Of a DNA stretch of 64,000 nucleotides, positions 47,872 through 58,100 are shown one piece after another. The stretch covers positions 124,001-188,000 of the forward strand of contig CANQFT010000001.1 of assembly GCA_947599925.1 (NCBI GenBank), in the 5' to 3' direction. Position numbers and translations under genes: made by a program. Origin of the DNA: an uncultured Oscillospiraceae bacterium (GTDB lineage: Bacteria; Bacillota; Clostridia; Oscillospirales; Oscillospiraceae). Every line of letters begins with the position of its first letter. The stretch's first letter is position 1. Below the pieces are notes generated by a model, which saw only the letters and a program-made list of their open reading frames with translations, made no database searches and was not told where the DNA came from.

Positions 47872-48993
47872 ATGCTGGAATTTGATGAATACAAGGTAAA
47901 GCTCAACAACCTCAAGCCTGAGCTGGACAAACTCAAGGCGGCCCTGGACCTGGACGCCGCCGAGCGGGAGCTGGACTTATTGCAGGCCCAGTCCGCCGCC
48001 GCGGGCTTCTGGGACGACCTGGACCGGGCCCAAAAGACCCAACAGCGGATCAAGACCCTCCAGGACAAGATGGACAGCCAGACCCGGCGGGAGGGCCAGT
48101 GGTCCGATCTCATGACCCTGTGCGAGATGGGCAACGAGGAGGAGGACCCCTCCCTCATCCCGGAGCTCACCCAGGGCTTTGCCCAGCTGGAGGAGGACAT
48201 GGAAAAGGCGCGGCTGACCACCCTCCTCACCGGGGAATACGACGCCTCCAACGCCATTTTGACCTTCCACGCCGGCGCCGGCGGCACCGAGGCCCAGGAC
48301 TGGGCCCAGATGCTCTTTCGGATGTATACCCGCTGGGCCGAGCGCCACGGGTACAGCTACGAGGTGGTGGACTACCTGGACGGGGACGAGGCGGGGCTGA
48401 AATCGGCCACCGTGGTCATCTCCGGGGAGAACGCCTACGGCTACCTCCGCGGGGAGCACGGCGTCCACCGCCTGGTACGCATCAGCCCCTTTGACGCCAA
48501 CGCCCGGCGGCAGACCTCTTTCGCCGCCCTGGAGGTCATGCCGGAGATCCCCGACGACGTGGAGGTGGACATCCGCCCAGAGGACATCGAGATGCAGGTC
48601 TTTCGCTCCTCCGGCGCCGGCGGCCAGCACATCAACAAGACCTCCTCCGCCGTCCGCCTCATCCACAAGCCCACCGGCATCGTGGTCAGCAGCCAGCAGG
48701 AGCGCAGCCAGTTCCAGAACCGGGACACCTGTATGCGGATGCTCCGCTCCAAGCTGGTGGAGCTCCAGATGCAGGCCCACGCCGAGAAGATCTCCGACCT
48801 CAAGGGCGTGCAGATGAAGATCGAGTGGGGCAGTCAGATCCGCAGTTACGTCTTTATGCCCTACCAGCTGGTCAAGGACACCCGCACCGCCTTCGAGACC
48901 GCCAACATCAACGCCGTCATGGACGGCGACCTGGACGGCTTCATCAACGCCTACCTCACCTGCGAGGCCACCGGGAACTGGGCAGAAAAGTAA
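47872..48993 (+). CDS. prfB: Peptide chain release factor 2 (no programmed frameshift)
   Basis: It recognises UGA/UAA and triggers peptide release. From the ATG at 47872 it has 373 residues. The GGQ motif is in SSGAGGQHINKTSSAVR near residue 245 and the RF2 anticodon SPF in VRISPFDANARRQTSF. Unlike most bacterial prfB genes it is open from the start: around codons 20-30 (DKLKAALDLDAAEREL) there is no UGA and no CUU-UGA-C shift site, so synthesis is not autoregulated by +1 frameshifting. The ribosome site is weak (GAGAG). An in-frame TTG at 47860 is an unlikely alternative. Confidence 0.94.
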   Translation: MLEFDEYKVKLNNLKPELDKLKAALDLDAAERELDLLQAQSAAAGFWDDLDRAQKTQQRIKTLQDKMDSQTRREGQWSDLMTLCEMGNEEEDPSLIPELTQGFAQLEEDMEKARLTTLLTGEYDASNAILTFHAGAGGTEAQDWAQMLFRMYTRWAERHGYSYEVVDYLDGDEAGLKSATVVISGENAYGYLRGEHGVHRLVRISPFDANARRQTSFAALEVMPEIPDDVEVDIRPEDIEMQVFRSSGAGGQHINKTSSAVRLIHKPTGIVVSSQQERSQFQNRDTCMRMLRSKLVELQMQAHAEKISDLKGVQMKIEWGSQIRSYVFMPYQLVKDTRTAFETANINAVMDGDLDGFINAYLTCEATGNWAEK

Positions 48994-49020
48994 AAATTTT
49001 CCTCAATTTTACAAAAAATA

Positions 49021-49060
49021 GCGAGCCATCCGCCGGACAAAGGGCGAGGCTCGCTTTTTT
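49021..49060 (+). terminator. Terminator of prfB
   Basis: GCGAGCC (49021-49027) and GGCTCGC (49048-49054) enclose a 20-nt loop and precede six T. Confidence 0.85.
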
Positions 49061-49095
49061 CACTAAATTTTGCGCCGCATACTCTGAAAAAACTG

Positions 49096-49124
49096 TTGCA
49101 TTTTGCCATCTATTGGTTTATAAT
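49096..49124 (+). promoter_or_regulatory. sigma-A promoter of the first large secreted-protein gene
   Basis: TTGCAT (49096-49101) and TATAAT (49119-49124) are 17 bp apart, about 190 nt before the gene. Confidence 0.85.
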
Positions 49125-49130
49125 CAACAA

Positions 49131-49315
49131 TGTACTTATGTCTCCATTTCTGGGGTATGGCCGGGAACTGGGAAAATCTGGAAATTTCCCCCGCGAAAAG
49201 CCCGTTTTGGCTAATCCCCGTTAGCTGACCTTTGGGGAGGGGCCCCGCCGGTCGGCCCATGAACATCCACGCCTGACCTTGGAACCTCGGCGGTCCACTG
49301 AAGTAGGTGAGAGCT
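49131..49315 (+). promoter_or_regulatory. Structured 185-nt 5' leader, class unknown
   Basis: Between the predicted start site and the ATG there are several potential hairpins: GGGAAAAT with ATTTCCC (about 49172-49194), AGCC/GGCT, TCCCC/GGGGA (about 49215-49238) and CCGCCG/CGGCGG (about 49246-49291). I could not assign it to a known riboswitch. It is unusually long for this window, where leaders are mostly 30-110 nt. Confidence 0.45.
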
Positions 49316-52300
49316 ATGCGAAACGAGAAACCCAACTGCATAGGCCGCGCGGCGCGCCGGAAGCCCCTGACGCTGGGGGTCCTGCTGGCGCTGTTGCTGG
49401 CTGTGTTCCCCCTGGCCACCCCCGGCCTGGCCGCCGGAGAGAGCGGCGTGGTCCCCCAGGCGTCCCTGGCCAACAAGCCGGAGATCACCATCCAGGGCAA
49501 CCTGGTGGTGGACGACAGCGGCGCCCCCACGGGCTTCTACGAGCTGGCCCTGTGCGTCCGCTCTCCCAAGCGCATCGTGGACCTCAAGGGCCAGACGCCG
49601 GACCCGGCCGACCCGGGCAAGAACGTGGCAGAGGGCACTGAGATCACCGAGACCGCCTACAACGCTTACCTGGCGGCCCACTCCGGGGCGGAGGGCGATT
49701 TTACCGTCACATACTACCCCTTTGCCGCCGCCAGCGCGGTGGTGGAGGTCAACGCCGACGTGCTGACGGCGGTGGACTGGGACGTGGAGCAAGTCACCTA
49801 CGACGCCTGGGACGCCGGGACCAACGCCTATGCGAAACCGCTCCTGGATAACGCCTACCCACGGGGCATCGACAGGGACGCCAATACAGATCCCGACCTG
49901 TGGCCCACCACCGGCCCCGCGCCCTTCCCCGACATCACCACCGCCACCCTCAGCGGTCTGCACCGGGAGCCCGTGGCGCTGGACGTCGAGGGGGACCGCA
50001 GCACCTTTACCGCGACCGCCCAGGTGGACGACTATCTTCAGGGCGCCAACACCAAGACCGCCCTTGTGACCCTCTCGGCCTACGCGCCGGACAACAAGCC
50101 GGTGATCTACACCCAGTCCACCCCCGTGGCGGTGGTCCGCTTCAGCTATGACCTCCAGCGCTTCCCCAAGAACACCGTCATGGTGAGCGCCTCCGGCGTC
50201 ACCGGCACGGCCAGCGACCAGGGCTTCTGGCTGGGCCTGGACCGGGGCCACAACAACACCGTCACCAACGGCAAGACGCCCCTGACCTGGCTGGCCAACA
50301 CGGCCCTGGGATCCGGCGGCAGCAACTACGACTACTCCGACGCCAGGGCCGCCTCCACCGGGGCGGGTCAGGTGGTCTGGACCAAGATCAGCAGCCGGGA
50401 CACAGACGGCGCCCCCGTCGCCGACTGGGACAGCACGGAATACTACTACTATCTTGGCGCGGAGAACCCGGCCGGAACCGGCGCGGAGGGCTCGGTGCCT
50501 GTTGCTTTGCCCGGCGCCGACGCCCCCACCACGGTGGACCACGTGTGGGTGCCCAAAACGGCCAGCCAGGTCAAGGTCCTGGTGCGCGGCACCGCGGCGA
50601 ACCCCCAGCCGGGCCCTGGGGACGGCTGGACCCAGGCGCAGTACAGCTATTACAGCAACATCATCAAGCTCAACGACGGCCTGCGGCTGGAGCTGGTGAA
50701 CGCCCCCACCTTCCGGCCCAAGACCGGGACCGGCACCGGCGGCAACCAGATCCTCTTCTACGACTGGGACGACACCCTCATCGGCTCCCTGATCGTGGGC
50801 GACGGCGACGTCCGCCAGGAGGTCAACGACTATCTGGAAAACAACCTGGTCCACCCGGACCTGCGGGTGGGGAACATTCTGAAAAACGACTTTGGAGGAA
50901 CGGTGCCCGATCAGGCCACGCTGACGGTGGCGGGGCCGGACAGCTCGGAGGAGAAGTATCTGGGCGTTCTGGACTCCCTGGACAGGGAATACACCTACCG
51001 CGGCAAATACCCGTATGAACTGGGCGGGAGCAAGATCCAGGACGATGAAAGCGCCCTGCCGGGGGCGGAGTACCCGCTGACCAACAAGCTGGACTACGCC
51101 TTCTACCGCCATGTGAACACAGTCACCACCCAGGAATATGCCGGGGCCAACAGCGAGACGGTCACGGAGCGGTACATCACCGCCGACAAGCTCTCCGCCA
51201 ACCAGGACGCCGCCCGGTATCCCTGGGTCTACGGCTGGACGGTGGTGGAGGACAATGGGGTGCTGAACCAGACCGACTGGCAGGTGCGGCGGGACGCCCT
51301 GCGAAAAGAGGACGTGTGGACCACCTTCGGCACGGGGGAACTGGAGGATCTGGACCCCTCTGCTGACCTGACCGCCGGCGGCCAGGCCATTCCCCTGCCG
51401 CCGGTCAGCGGGACCAGCGGCACCACCTATCCGGCGTTCGTGGACCCGGCGACGGCCACGGCCCCGACGAATTACAGCTATCTGCTCTCCTCCGAGGAGG
51501 ACGCCGACTACCTGCGCTTTGCCGATTTTTCGGACATTGGCGGGGCGTTTGCACGGCCGGGGCAGAACACGCTGATCGTCAAGGCGGTGTACGAGCCGGG
51601 GACCAGCTTGACGGAAGGCTCTTACCGCATGAGCCAGGAGCCCTATTACAACAAGCTGAACCGGCTGGACGCGGCTTCGGGCGGCGCCTACTCGGTGGAG
51701 TTGGCTTTCGAGCGGGCTAACGTCTATTCCCTGAGCGGATACCTCCAGGGAGTGAAACGGATGCGTGCCCCCGCCATCCGGCAGGATACCACCCCCGACC
51801 TCCACTGGGAGGAGGCGGAGGCGGGGGTCCCGCTGACCAACGCCTCCAGCGACGACGCCTTGACCGGCAAGACCAAGGTGACCTATACCAACGTGACGGT
51901 GGACAACGGGGAGGAACTCAGCGTCACCCTCACCCTCACCGCCCGGCAGAACAAGGTGGACTATATCCTGACCGAGACCTACAACAACAACTATGTGTCC
52001 GGCGGCCAGCGGGCGGAGAACAACAGGGGACAGGGGAGACTGTCCCCTACTGCTTTTGCTGTGGACAACTACAACTACTATGTGAACGGGGAGTCGGACG
52101 AGGGGGACGACTACTACGATGTGCCCGGCTTTGACCAGCGGGCGGGGAGCCGGGGCTTTGTCCTCTACGGCACCCTGAACAGCATCATGGAGAAGGCCAC
52201 CCAGTACAACCACGGGGAGATCGACCAGGGGGAGTTCAACCGGTACACCGATATGCCTGTTCTGGCTGATGCCAACCTGAAGAATAGTGACGGAAATGAT

Positions 52301-54910
52301 TTTACTGACCGCACTCTGACGGCGGCCCGGACTTCTATCCTGGCGGCGGCCCAGGCTTGCGAGGCGCAGCGGGGGGACCCGGACTACTGGAACAGCGACA
52401 AGGACTGCGCGGAGCTCTCCTACCACCAGCTGCAGCTGTATATCACCACCGGGACGCTGTACTCCCGGACGGCGGCGGACGCCATAACCGTCAACTGGTG
52501 CCACCTCCACGCCGACTGCGCCGCCACCATGTCGGGGACGCCCAAGTCCTGGGCGGAGCTGCTGGCGGCGGCCCAGGGCCAGGAGCCGGAGGTCATCGAG
52601 AAGCTGACCACCGGGGAGATCGAGCGGCTGACCCATCTGCGCCAGAGCGAGGCCGGCGCCCTCTTCTCCAGCAGCGCGGCCTTCCGGGACGCCCTGGTAG
52701 CGGCGGTGAAGGCCGGGGCCAGCGACTGGAAGAGCATTCAGTACCACATCCTCAAGGGCAGCGTGCCCGGACCGGAGGACACCACCGCCCAGGAGAACTA
52801 CTGGTGGTACGATGGGGCGACGGGCAACACCGTCCCCGGCTCCCTGTCCGCCCTGGTGACGGCGGCCCAGGACGCCCTGACCCCCGCCGATCTGCCCGAC
52901 GGGACCACCTCCACCATGAACGCCAAGCTCAACGCCGCCCAGAGCGCCTTTGACGCCAACGCCGCCGGGGACGCCGTGGCCCCGGCATGGAACCGGATGA
53001 CGGAGAATTTGGTGAAGAAGCGAGTGGTGGAGGACGAGGGGGAGCGCACGGAGAAATTTGACAGTTTCCAAGAGTTCCGGGACGCTTTCCTGGAAGCTCT
53101 GAGAAAAGCACAGACCGCCGGAGCCGATCCGGGGGCGGACCCGGACCTCTGGGAAAAGATCCAGTATCTCTTCCTCAACCCGGAGCAGGACTGGCCGGGG
53201 AGCAAGCCGGAGGAGAGCACCGGCTACTGGTGGAAGGACGGAAAGAATTATCTGAAAATCAAGGACCTGGTCTCCCTGCTGGAAGCGGTCCAGCGGGCCA
53301 AGGCGGGAGAGGAGGGCGCCCGCGCGCTGCTGGACGCTCTCTCGCCGGAGGACCTCTACCGCTATGAGGGACTGCACTTCCGCACCAACTTCCACGGGGA
53401 TAAGTACGACGAAGGGACCATCGTCGGGTTCCGCACGGCGCTGGAGGCGTTTGTGGACCTGGAGGGCGCTGTGCTGCCCACTGACGCTACGAAGACGACG
53501 GACATAACCACGGCTTGGAATCAGATTCAGCATTACCTGATCCACCCTGATCCCAACCGGGATTATAGCAGCCGCGATGCGCTAATCGCACTGAACGCGG
53601 AGAAAGAATACTACTGGTGGCGAGATGGCAAAGAGGGGGAGGCCTACACCCTTACCCCCGGCGTGACCGACGCCAACATCAAGGCGCTGATGGAAGCCCT
53701 CTACCGGGATGTGGTCAACGGCAACACCATGGCGCTGGACGGTCTGACCGAGGCGGCGGCGGAGCGCTACCGCCTGATCCCCACCTACGCGGGGTCGGAG
53801 GCGGACTGGGACGCCCTCACCAAGTATGACGGCACCGGCGGGAACACCGCGGCGGCGCTGAAAGGGAAGCTGCGGGCGATGTGGGCCGCGGGAAGCCTGA
53901 GCGCCGAGACCTATCAGAGCGTGTCCTGGCGGCAGATCCAGCACTACCTGCTCACCGGGAACTGGCTGGACGCCGCGTCGCCGGATCTGCCCTCCGACGG
54001 TCCCACGGAGAAGGGGGCCTATTGGTGGAAGACCGGGGACGCCAACCCGGACGCCGCCAGCGAGCCCATCCCCAGCAAACTGGATGAACTGCTGGCGCTG
54101 TTCAACGATAGAATGGCCAAAAGAGTTGCCGGTGATAAGACGACCGCAAGCGACACTGCGTTCAAAAATCTGCTGGATAGCTACTTAAGCGCAAATGGTA
54201 TATACGGCGGCACGGCATCTTCCCCTCAAGCCTATGATGGCTTGGTCACAACGACCAAAAACACGATTAAAACCAGATATGTCAATTTGATTAAGAATTT
54301 CGTGGATAAGCAGAAGAAGACTGACGCTTATGAGGTACTGGACTGGTATGTGATTCAGTACTACGCATTGAACAACGTAACGGCTACAACAGCCACCTTG
54401 AAGACCAAGGCGGAGGCCAAGGAGTGGTTCGAATCCACTTTGGCGCCCAAGGGGATCACGCCGCCCAGCTTTGCCGACGATCCTCCGATCCGCTGCAAGG
54501 TGAACGCGGACGGAAGCATCACCTACGATCCCGCCGCTGGGGCGGCGCTGTTCGGCGGGACGCCGGTGGGGGAGGAGACGGAGCTGGAACAGGCCAGGGA
54601 GGCCGTGGAACAGATCCGGGCGGCTCTGCCCGCCCTGCGGCTCCTGGCCCCGGAGGCGGCGGAGGAGATGGAGCGCGCCCTGGTCCAAGCGGAGGAGGAG
54701 CTGGCGCGGCTGGAGGCCCAGGCAGTCCCCCAAACCGCCCCGGCGGGCTCCGCCCCCTCTTCTGACCCCGACCCCGACCCCGACCAGACCTCCGACGACC
54801 ACGACCTGCGGCCGGAGATCCCCTTGGGCGAGGAGGCCGCCTCCGCCCAGACCCCGCAGGTCCTTCTGCTCCGCTGGTCCCCCCTGGCCGCCCTCTGGCA
54901 GCGGTTCTGA
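49316..54910 (+). CDS. Very large secreted protein with W-x-x-I-Q / Y-W-W repeats
   Basis: The start at 49316 follows AGGTGAG and gives 1,864 residues. A signal peptide is clear: basic RRKPLTLG, hydrophobic core VLLALLLAVFPLA, cleavage near TPGLAAGE. Residues ~40-1000 look beta-rich and contain no domain I recognise. From ~1030 a repeat recurs: W-x-x-I-Q-[HY] at residues 1138, 1279, 1401, 1538 and 1677 (a degenerate copy near 1036), with YWW 24-32 residues later in four of them. The C-terminus has a coiled coil (~1755-1805), an acidic Asp-Pro linker, and ends RWSPLAALWQRF, with no LPxTG or membrane anchor. It is followed by its own terminator. Function unknown; export to the surface or medium is well supported. 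Confidence 0.85.
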   Translation: MRNEKPNCIGRAARRKPLTLGVLLALLLAVFPLATPGLAAGESGVVPQASLANKPEITIQGNLVVDDSGAPTGFYELALCVRSPKRIVDLKGQTPDPADPGKNVAEGTEITETAYNAYLAAHSGAEGDFTVTYYPFAAASAVVEVNADVLTAVDWDVEQVTYDAWDAGTNAYAKPLLDNAYPRGIDRDANTDPDLWPTTGPAPFPDITTATLSGLHREPVALDVEGDRSTFTATAQVDDYLQGANTKTALVTLSAYAPDNKPVIYTQSTPVAVVRFSYDLQRFPKNTVMVSASGVTGTASDQGFWLGLDRGHNNTVTNGKTPLTWLANTALGSGGSNYDYSDARAASTGAGQVVWTKISSRDTDGAPVADWDSTEYYYYLGAENPAGTGAEGSVPVALPGADAPTTVDHVWVPKTASQVKVLVRGTAANPQPGPGDGWTQAQYSYYSNIIKLNDGLRLELVNAPTFRPKTGTGTGGNQILFYDWDDTLIGSLIVGDGDVRQEVNDYLENNLVHPDLRVGNILKNDFGGTVPDQATLTVAGPDSSEEKYLGVLDSLDREYTYRGKYPYELGGSKIQDDESALPGAEYPLTNKLDYAFYRHVNTVTTQEYAGANSETVTERYITADKLSANQDAARYPWVYGWTVVEDNGVLNQTDWQVRRDALRKEDVWTTFGTGELEDLDPSADLTAGGQAIPLPPVSGTSGTTYPAFVDPATATAPTNYSYLLSSEEDADYLRFADFSDIGGAFARPGQNTLIVKAVYEPGTSLTEGSYRMSQEPYYNKLNRLDAASGGAYSVELAFERANVYSLSGYLQGVKRMRAPAIRQDTTPDLHWEEAEAGVPLTNASSDDALTGKTKVTYTNVTVDNGEELSVTLTLTARQNKVDYILTETYNNNYVSGGQRAENNRGQGRLSPTAFAVDNYNYYVNGESDEGDDYYDVPGFDQRAGSRGFVLYGTLNSIMEKATQYNHGEIDQGEFNRYTDMPVLADANLKNSDGNDFTDRTLTAARTSILAAAQACEAQRGDPDYWNSDKDCAELSYHQLQLYITTGTLYSRTAADAITVNWCHLHADCAATMSGTPKSWAELLAAAQGQEPEVIEKLTTGEIERLTHLRQSEAGALFSSSAAFRDALVAAVKAGASDWKSIQYHILKGSVPGPEDTTAQENYWWYDGATGNTVPGSLSALVTAAQDALTPADLPDGTTSTMNAKLNAAQSAFDANAAGDAVAPAWNRMTENLVKKRVVEDEGERTEKFDSFQEFRDAFLEALRKAQTAGADPGADPDLWEKIQYLFLNPEQDWPGSKPEESTGYWWKDGKNYLKIKDLVSLLEAVQRAKAGEEGARALLDALSPEDLYRYEGLHFRTNFHGDKYDEGTIVGFRTALEAFVDLEGAVLPTDATKTTDITTAWNQIQHYLIHPDPNRDYSSRDALIALNAEKEYYWWRDGKEGEAYTLTPGVTDANIKALMEALYRDVVNGNTMALDGLTEAAAERYRLIPTYAGSEADWDALTKYDGTGGNTAAALKGKLRAMWAAGSLSAETYQSVSWRQIQHYLLTGNWLDAASPDLPSDGPTEKGAYWWKTGDANPDAASEPIPSKLDELLALFNDRMAKRVAGDKTTASDTAFKNLLDSYLSANGIYGGTASSPQAYDGLVTTTKNTIKTRYVNLIKNFVDKQKKTDAYEVLDWYVIQYYALNNVTATTATLKTKAEAKEWFESTLAPKGITPPSFADDPPIRCKVNADGSITYDPAAGAALFGGTPVGEETELEQAREAVEQIRAALPALRLLAPEAAEEMERALVQAEEELARLEAQAVPQTAPAGSAPSSDPDPDPDQTSDDHDLRPEIPLGEEAASAQTPQVLLLRWSPLAALWQRF

Positions 54911-54931
54911 GGAGACAGCAAACATCCACAC

Positions 54932-54973
54932 GCCCCTGGCCACCCCTCCGCGGGTCCGGCCAGGGGCTTTTTT
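54932..54973 (+). terminator. Terminator of the first large secreted-protein gene
   Basis: GCCCCTGGCC (54932-54941) and GGCCAGGGGC (54958-54967) are followed by six T. Confidence 0.92.
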
Positions 54974-55017
54974 CATCGGCTGTGGCGAAAAAACCATGAA
55001 AAAATCCCTGGAAACCC

Positions 55018-55046
55018 TTGCATTTTTTGTCGCATTCCACTATAAT
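55018..55046 (+). promoter_or_regulatory. sigma-A promoter of the second large secreted-protein gene
   Basis: TTGCAT (55018-55023) and TATAAT (55041-55046) are 17 bp apart, about 90 nt before the ATG. It is the same promoter type as for the first secreted gene. Confidence 0.85.
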
Positions 55047-55135
55047 GTTTCTTGTATCCGTATGCCCTTTTGTGGGATATTGAGAATTTGACCTTCCCTG
55101 GAAGGCCCCATTACCGGTTTAAGGAGGACGTCCCC

Positions 55136-58100
55136 ATGAAGATGTATCTGAAGCGCGCGCTGAGCTTGATCCTGGCCGTTGTCATGGCCATGAGCCTGCT
55201 CCCCCTGAACGTTCTGGCCGCCACCGTGATGGACACGGAGGAGGGGGCAGGACGGGCGGAGACGCCTATCCAGGACGGGTCCGACGCCGTGGCCCGCACC
55301 TCCGGCCGCACCCTGGTCGGGGGCGACGAGCGTCCGGAGGTCCCCGGCGGGGGCGACGAGAGCGGCGACTTGAACTGGGATGACGTGACGCTGGAGTTCA
55401 CCATCGACGCAAAGGGGAACTATACGGTGGTGGCGACTTCTGAAAGAGGCAAGGGACAGTCTCTGGGGGCGTGGGCGCTTTTGGTGGCGCCGGACATTAG
55501 CCAAAATACCTCGGAGGCGACTGCATCGAAGCTATATGAGGCAACTACTTTGAACTCAGATCTAGCCACGAAAGGACAGATGGAAAGCCTTGTTGAGCGC
55601 ATTAATCTGCCGAAGAGCAGTTATGATATTCGAAGCGATAGCACTGGCAGTTTTGGCGCTGATGGGAAATACACCATTTCGGGAACCGTGTTGGGTTTTC
55701 AAGATTTGAAGGACGCACTGACCGGGGGCTACTATTTGCCGGATGGAAGCCGTGTAGATGGAACTGCCGTGGACGGCGTGACCAACATCAAGTTTGTGGC
55801 CTATCTGGTGACCAAAGGTAGTAGCAATCCCGGTATTGCCGAGGCCGAGGCGACCATGAGGGGCGAGGGGGGGAAACTGGTAGCGCCCACGGAGGTGACG
55901 GTGCACTACAATGACAGTGGGATCGTGAGCGTGGAGCCGGTAGGCGGCACAGCAACGGAAGATGGAACAAACTTGCAGATAACGCTGGAGAATACGAATG
56001 CTACCGATGCTACATTGATTACAGTTGACAAGCAAGGCGGTCCTCTGGAGGCACTCAGTGTAGAATTAAGTGATGTTGAAATCGGGGATATTGTTGGGAG
56101 TGACAGCGGCCAAGCTGATATTCCTATAAGTGTGCTTTGGGAAGAAGGCGCGTCTTCTGGGTATTATTCAGGAACAACCACGCTGACTTTTACATATTAC
56201 TATGTTGGTTCCGAGCAAGAACCTGTGAACGTCCTTGTCCATTTTATTTTTGATGGCGGATGGTCTGACGGGGAAATCAATATGACTGTTCCCGAGGGAA
56301 GTATCCCGGAATGGTCGGATGAAGTTGTCCTCACCTGGAATGGGGCGAGCGGTTTAACATTGGATCCGACCTCTTTTCAGATAACGGATCCTACGGTGAG
56401 TAATGAATCCGCCGAGCCGCTGTACGATGTGATGGTCGAAGAAGAGGCTTGGGATGCGGCAGTGGGTGATCCCCTTTCTGTAAACAGTGGTGACAAGGTC
56501 ACGATTAAGTTTGCGATGAACCCGAATCTTACAGCGGAAGACGGTAGACCGACAGTTTATCGCAGTACTGTTGATGTATATGTCTCAGACGACAATACAC
56601 CGGCTACGTATTACTATCAAATCCCCGTTACGATCACGGTTCTTCCGAAAGGTGCGCCGGAGCCGGATAAGGGCACGGTGAGGGTGAATGTGAAGGGCAA
56701 CAGCGAGGGTGGCACAAATCTGCCGATCACGGGAACTGTGACGCTGGTGCAGGAGGGCAGCAGCGGTTCCGTGCCGTCGGTCGAGCTGCATGAAAGCGAC
56801 AACGGGACCATGACTGACGTGGCACATGGGACGTACAAGCTCTATCTGGACGGTAAGGATACAGGTTGCACGGTGGAGGTGAATGGCGATACCGCCACGG
56901 GGACTATTGTGCTGTATGGGCTGACGGTGACCAATGGTACCGGCGGCACGGCCGATTTTGAAGTCGCCGACCCGTTGAACAAGGCTTATGGCGCGAGCGG
57001 GAATTACTTTATCCAGGGCGCGGAGGTGAACATCACCGCCAAGGCCTCGTCCGACTATGAGTTTGATAGGTGGGTGGCGGGCGCTCACGCGCCGACCTAT
57101 AAGTTGGGTTCCAGCGAAACCGACGCCAACGCTACCGTTGTGATGGACGGGCAGACGGAGGTAGAGGCCACCTTTAAGAGCACGGGGTGGACGGCGAAGG
57201 TGACGACGAAGCATGGTGAGGGGCCGACCAATCCGGGCGGGAAGGTGGAGTTGAGGAAGTCGGGTGAAGCGAGCAGGATCGAACTGACCGAGAGCGATCC
57301 CAGCACAAAGCCTGGCGTGTTTGACAAGTGCGAAGAAGAATTGGATCCCGGCACGGAATATGAGGTTTGGGTGAATGGGTTTAAGACCAAAAAGACGGTT
57401 ACGAAAGATTTGCCTGATGTTGAAATTGGCTTGCGTAAGGTGACGGTGGAGATCGCGCCCACTGAAGCGGCAGCTCCTGAGACGGGAAACACCGCCTATC
57501 TTCAGTTTGGCGATGAAGTTACCGGGACCCAGACGATGCTCTATATACCCAATGCCGCAGACATTGAAAGTGGCCCTCATATCGCTTTCAAGGCCACGGT
57601 GGGCTCAGGCTGGCGTATGCTGCTAGACGGTCATGCGGACTACGCGGGTGATGATAAAAAGTCGTGGACGATAAAAGAAGGCGGGCTTGTAACGTCGGGG
57701 GAGAGCACACAAAACTCTAACCCCATGATCACTGAGTGCAACAACAGTGATAAGGGGGATATTACGGTCACAGCCCACTTTGTCAAAATCTGGACGGTCA
57801 AAGTTGAGACTGTGGGTTCAACAAAGGGGTCTGCAGCTACCTTTGTTGAGCGAACGGGTGATGGCGCGGAGATCAAGGATGGCAACAAAGAGGCCACGGC
57901 GGACGAAAATTCGCTGATCAAGGTCCAGTTTGCTGCTCAAGGAGATGAAACGCTGGACAAATGGGAAGTTTCGGGAGGAAAGATATATAAGGAAGAAGGC
58001 AGCCAGAATAAGGGCCAGACAGACGTCGGAGCGGATACTCCTGAAACCGTTTACTTTAAGCCCAGTGCGGAGGGAGGTACCGTTACTGCCTACGTCAAGA

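Noticed and set aside
49131..49315. A c-di-GMP-I riboswitch in the exoprotein leader.
   Set aside because: Only the CGC(G)AAAAGCC-like segment fits; the second conserved hairpin with its receptor sequence could not be found, so I list only an unassigned structured leader.
49211..53545. A 1,444-codon minus-strand open frame opposite the first exoprotein gene.
   Set aside because: Same reason: low-complexity Gly/Val/Arg/Leu composition typical of antisense GC-rich DNA, and it spans the promoter and leader of the real gene.
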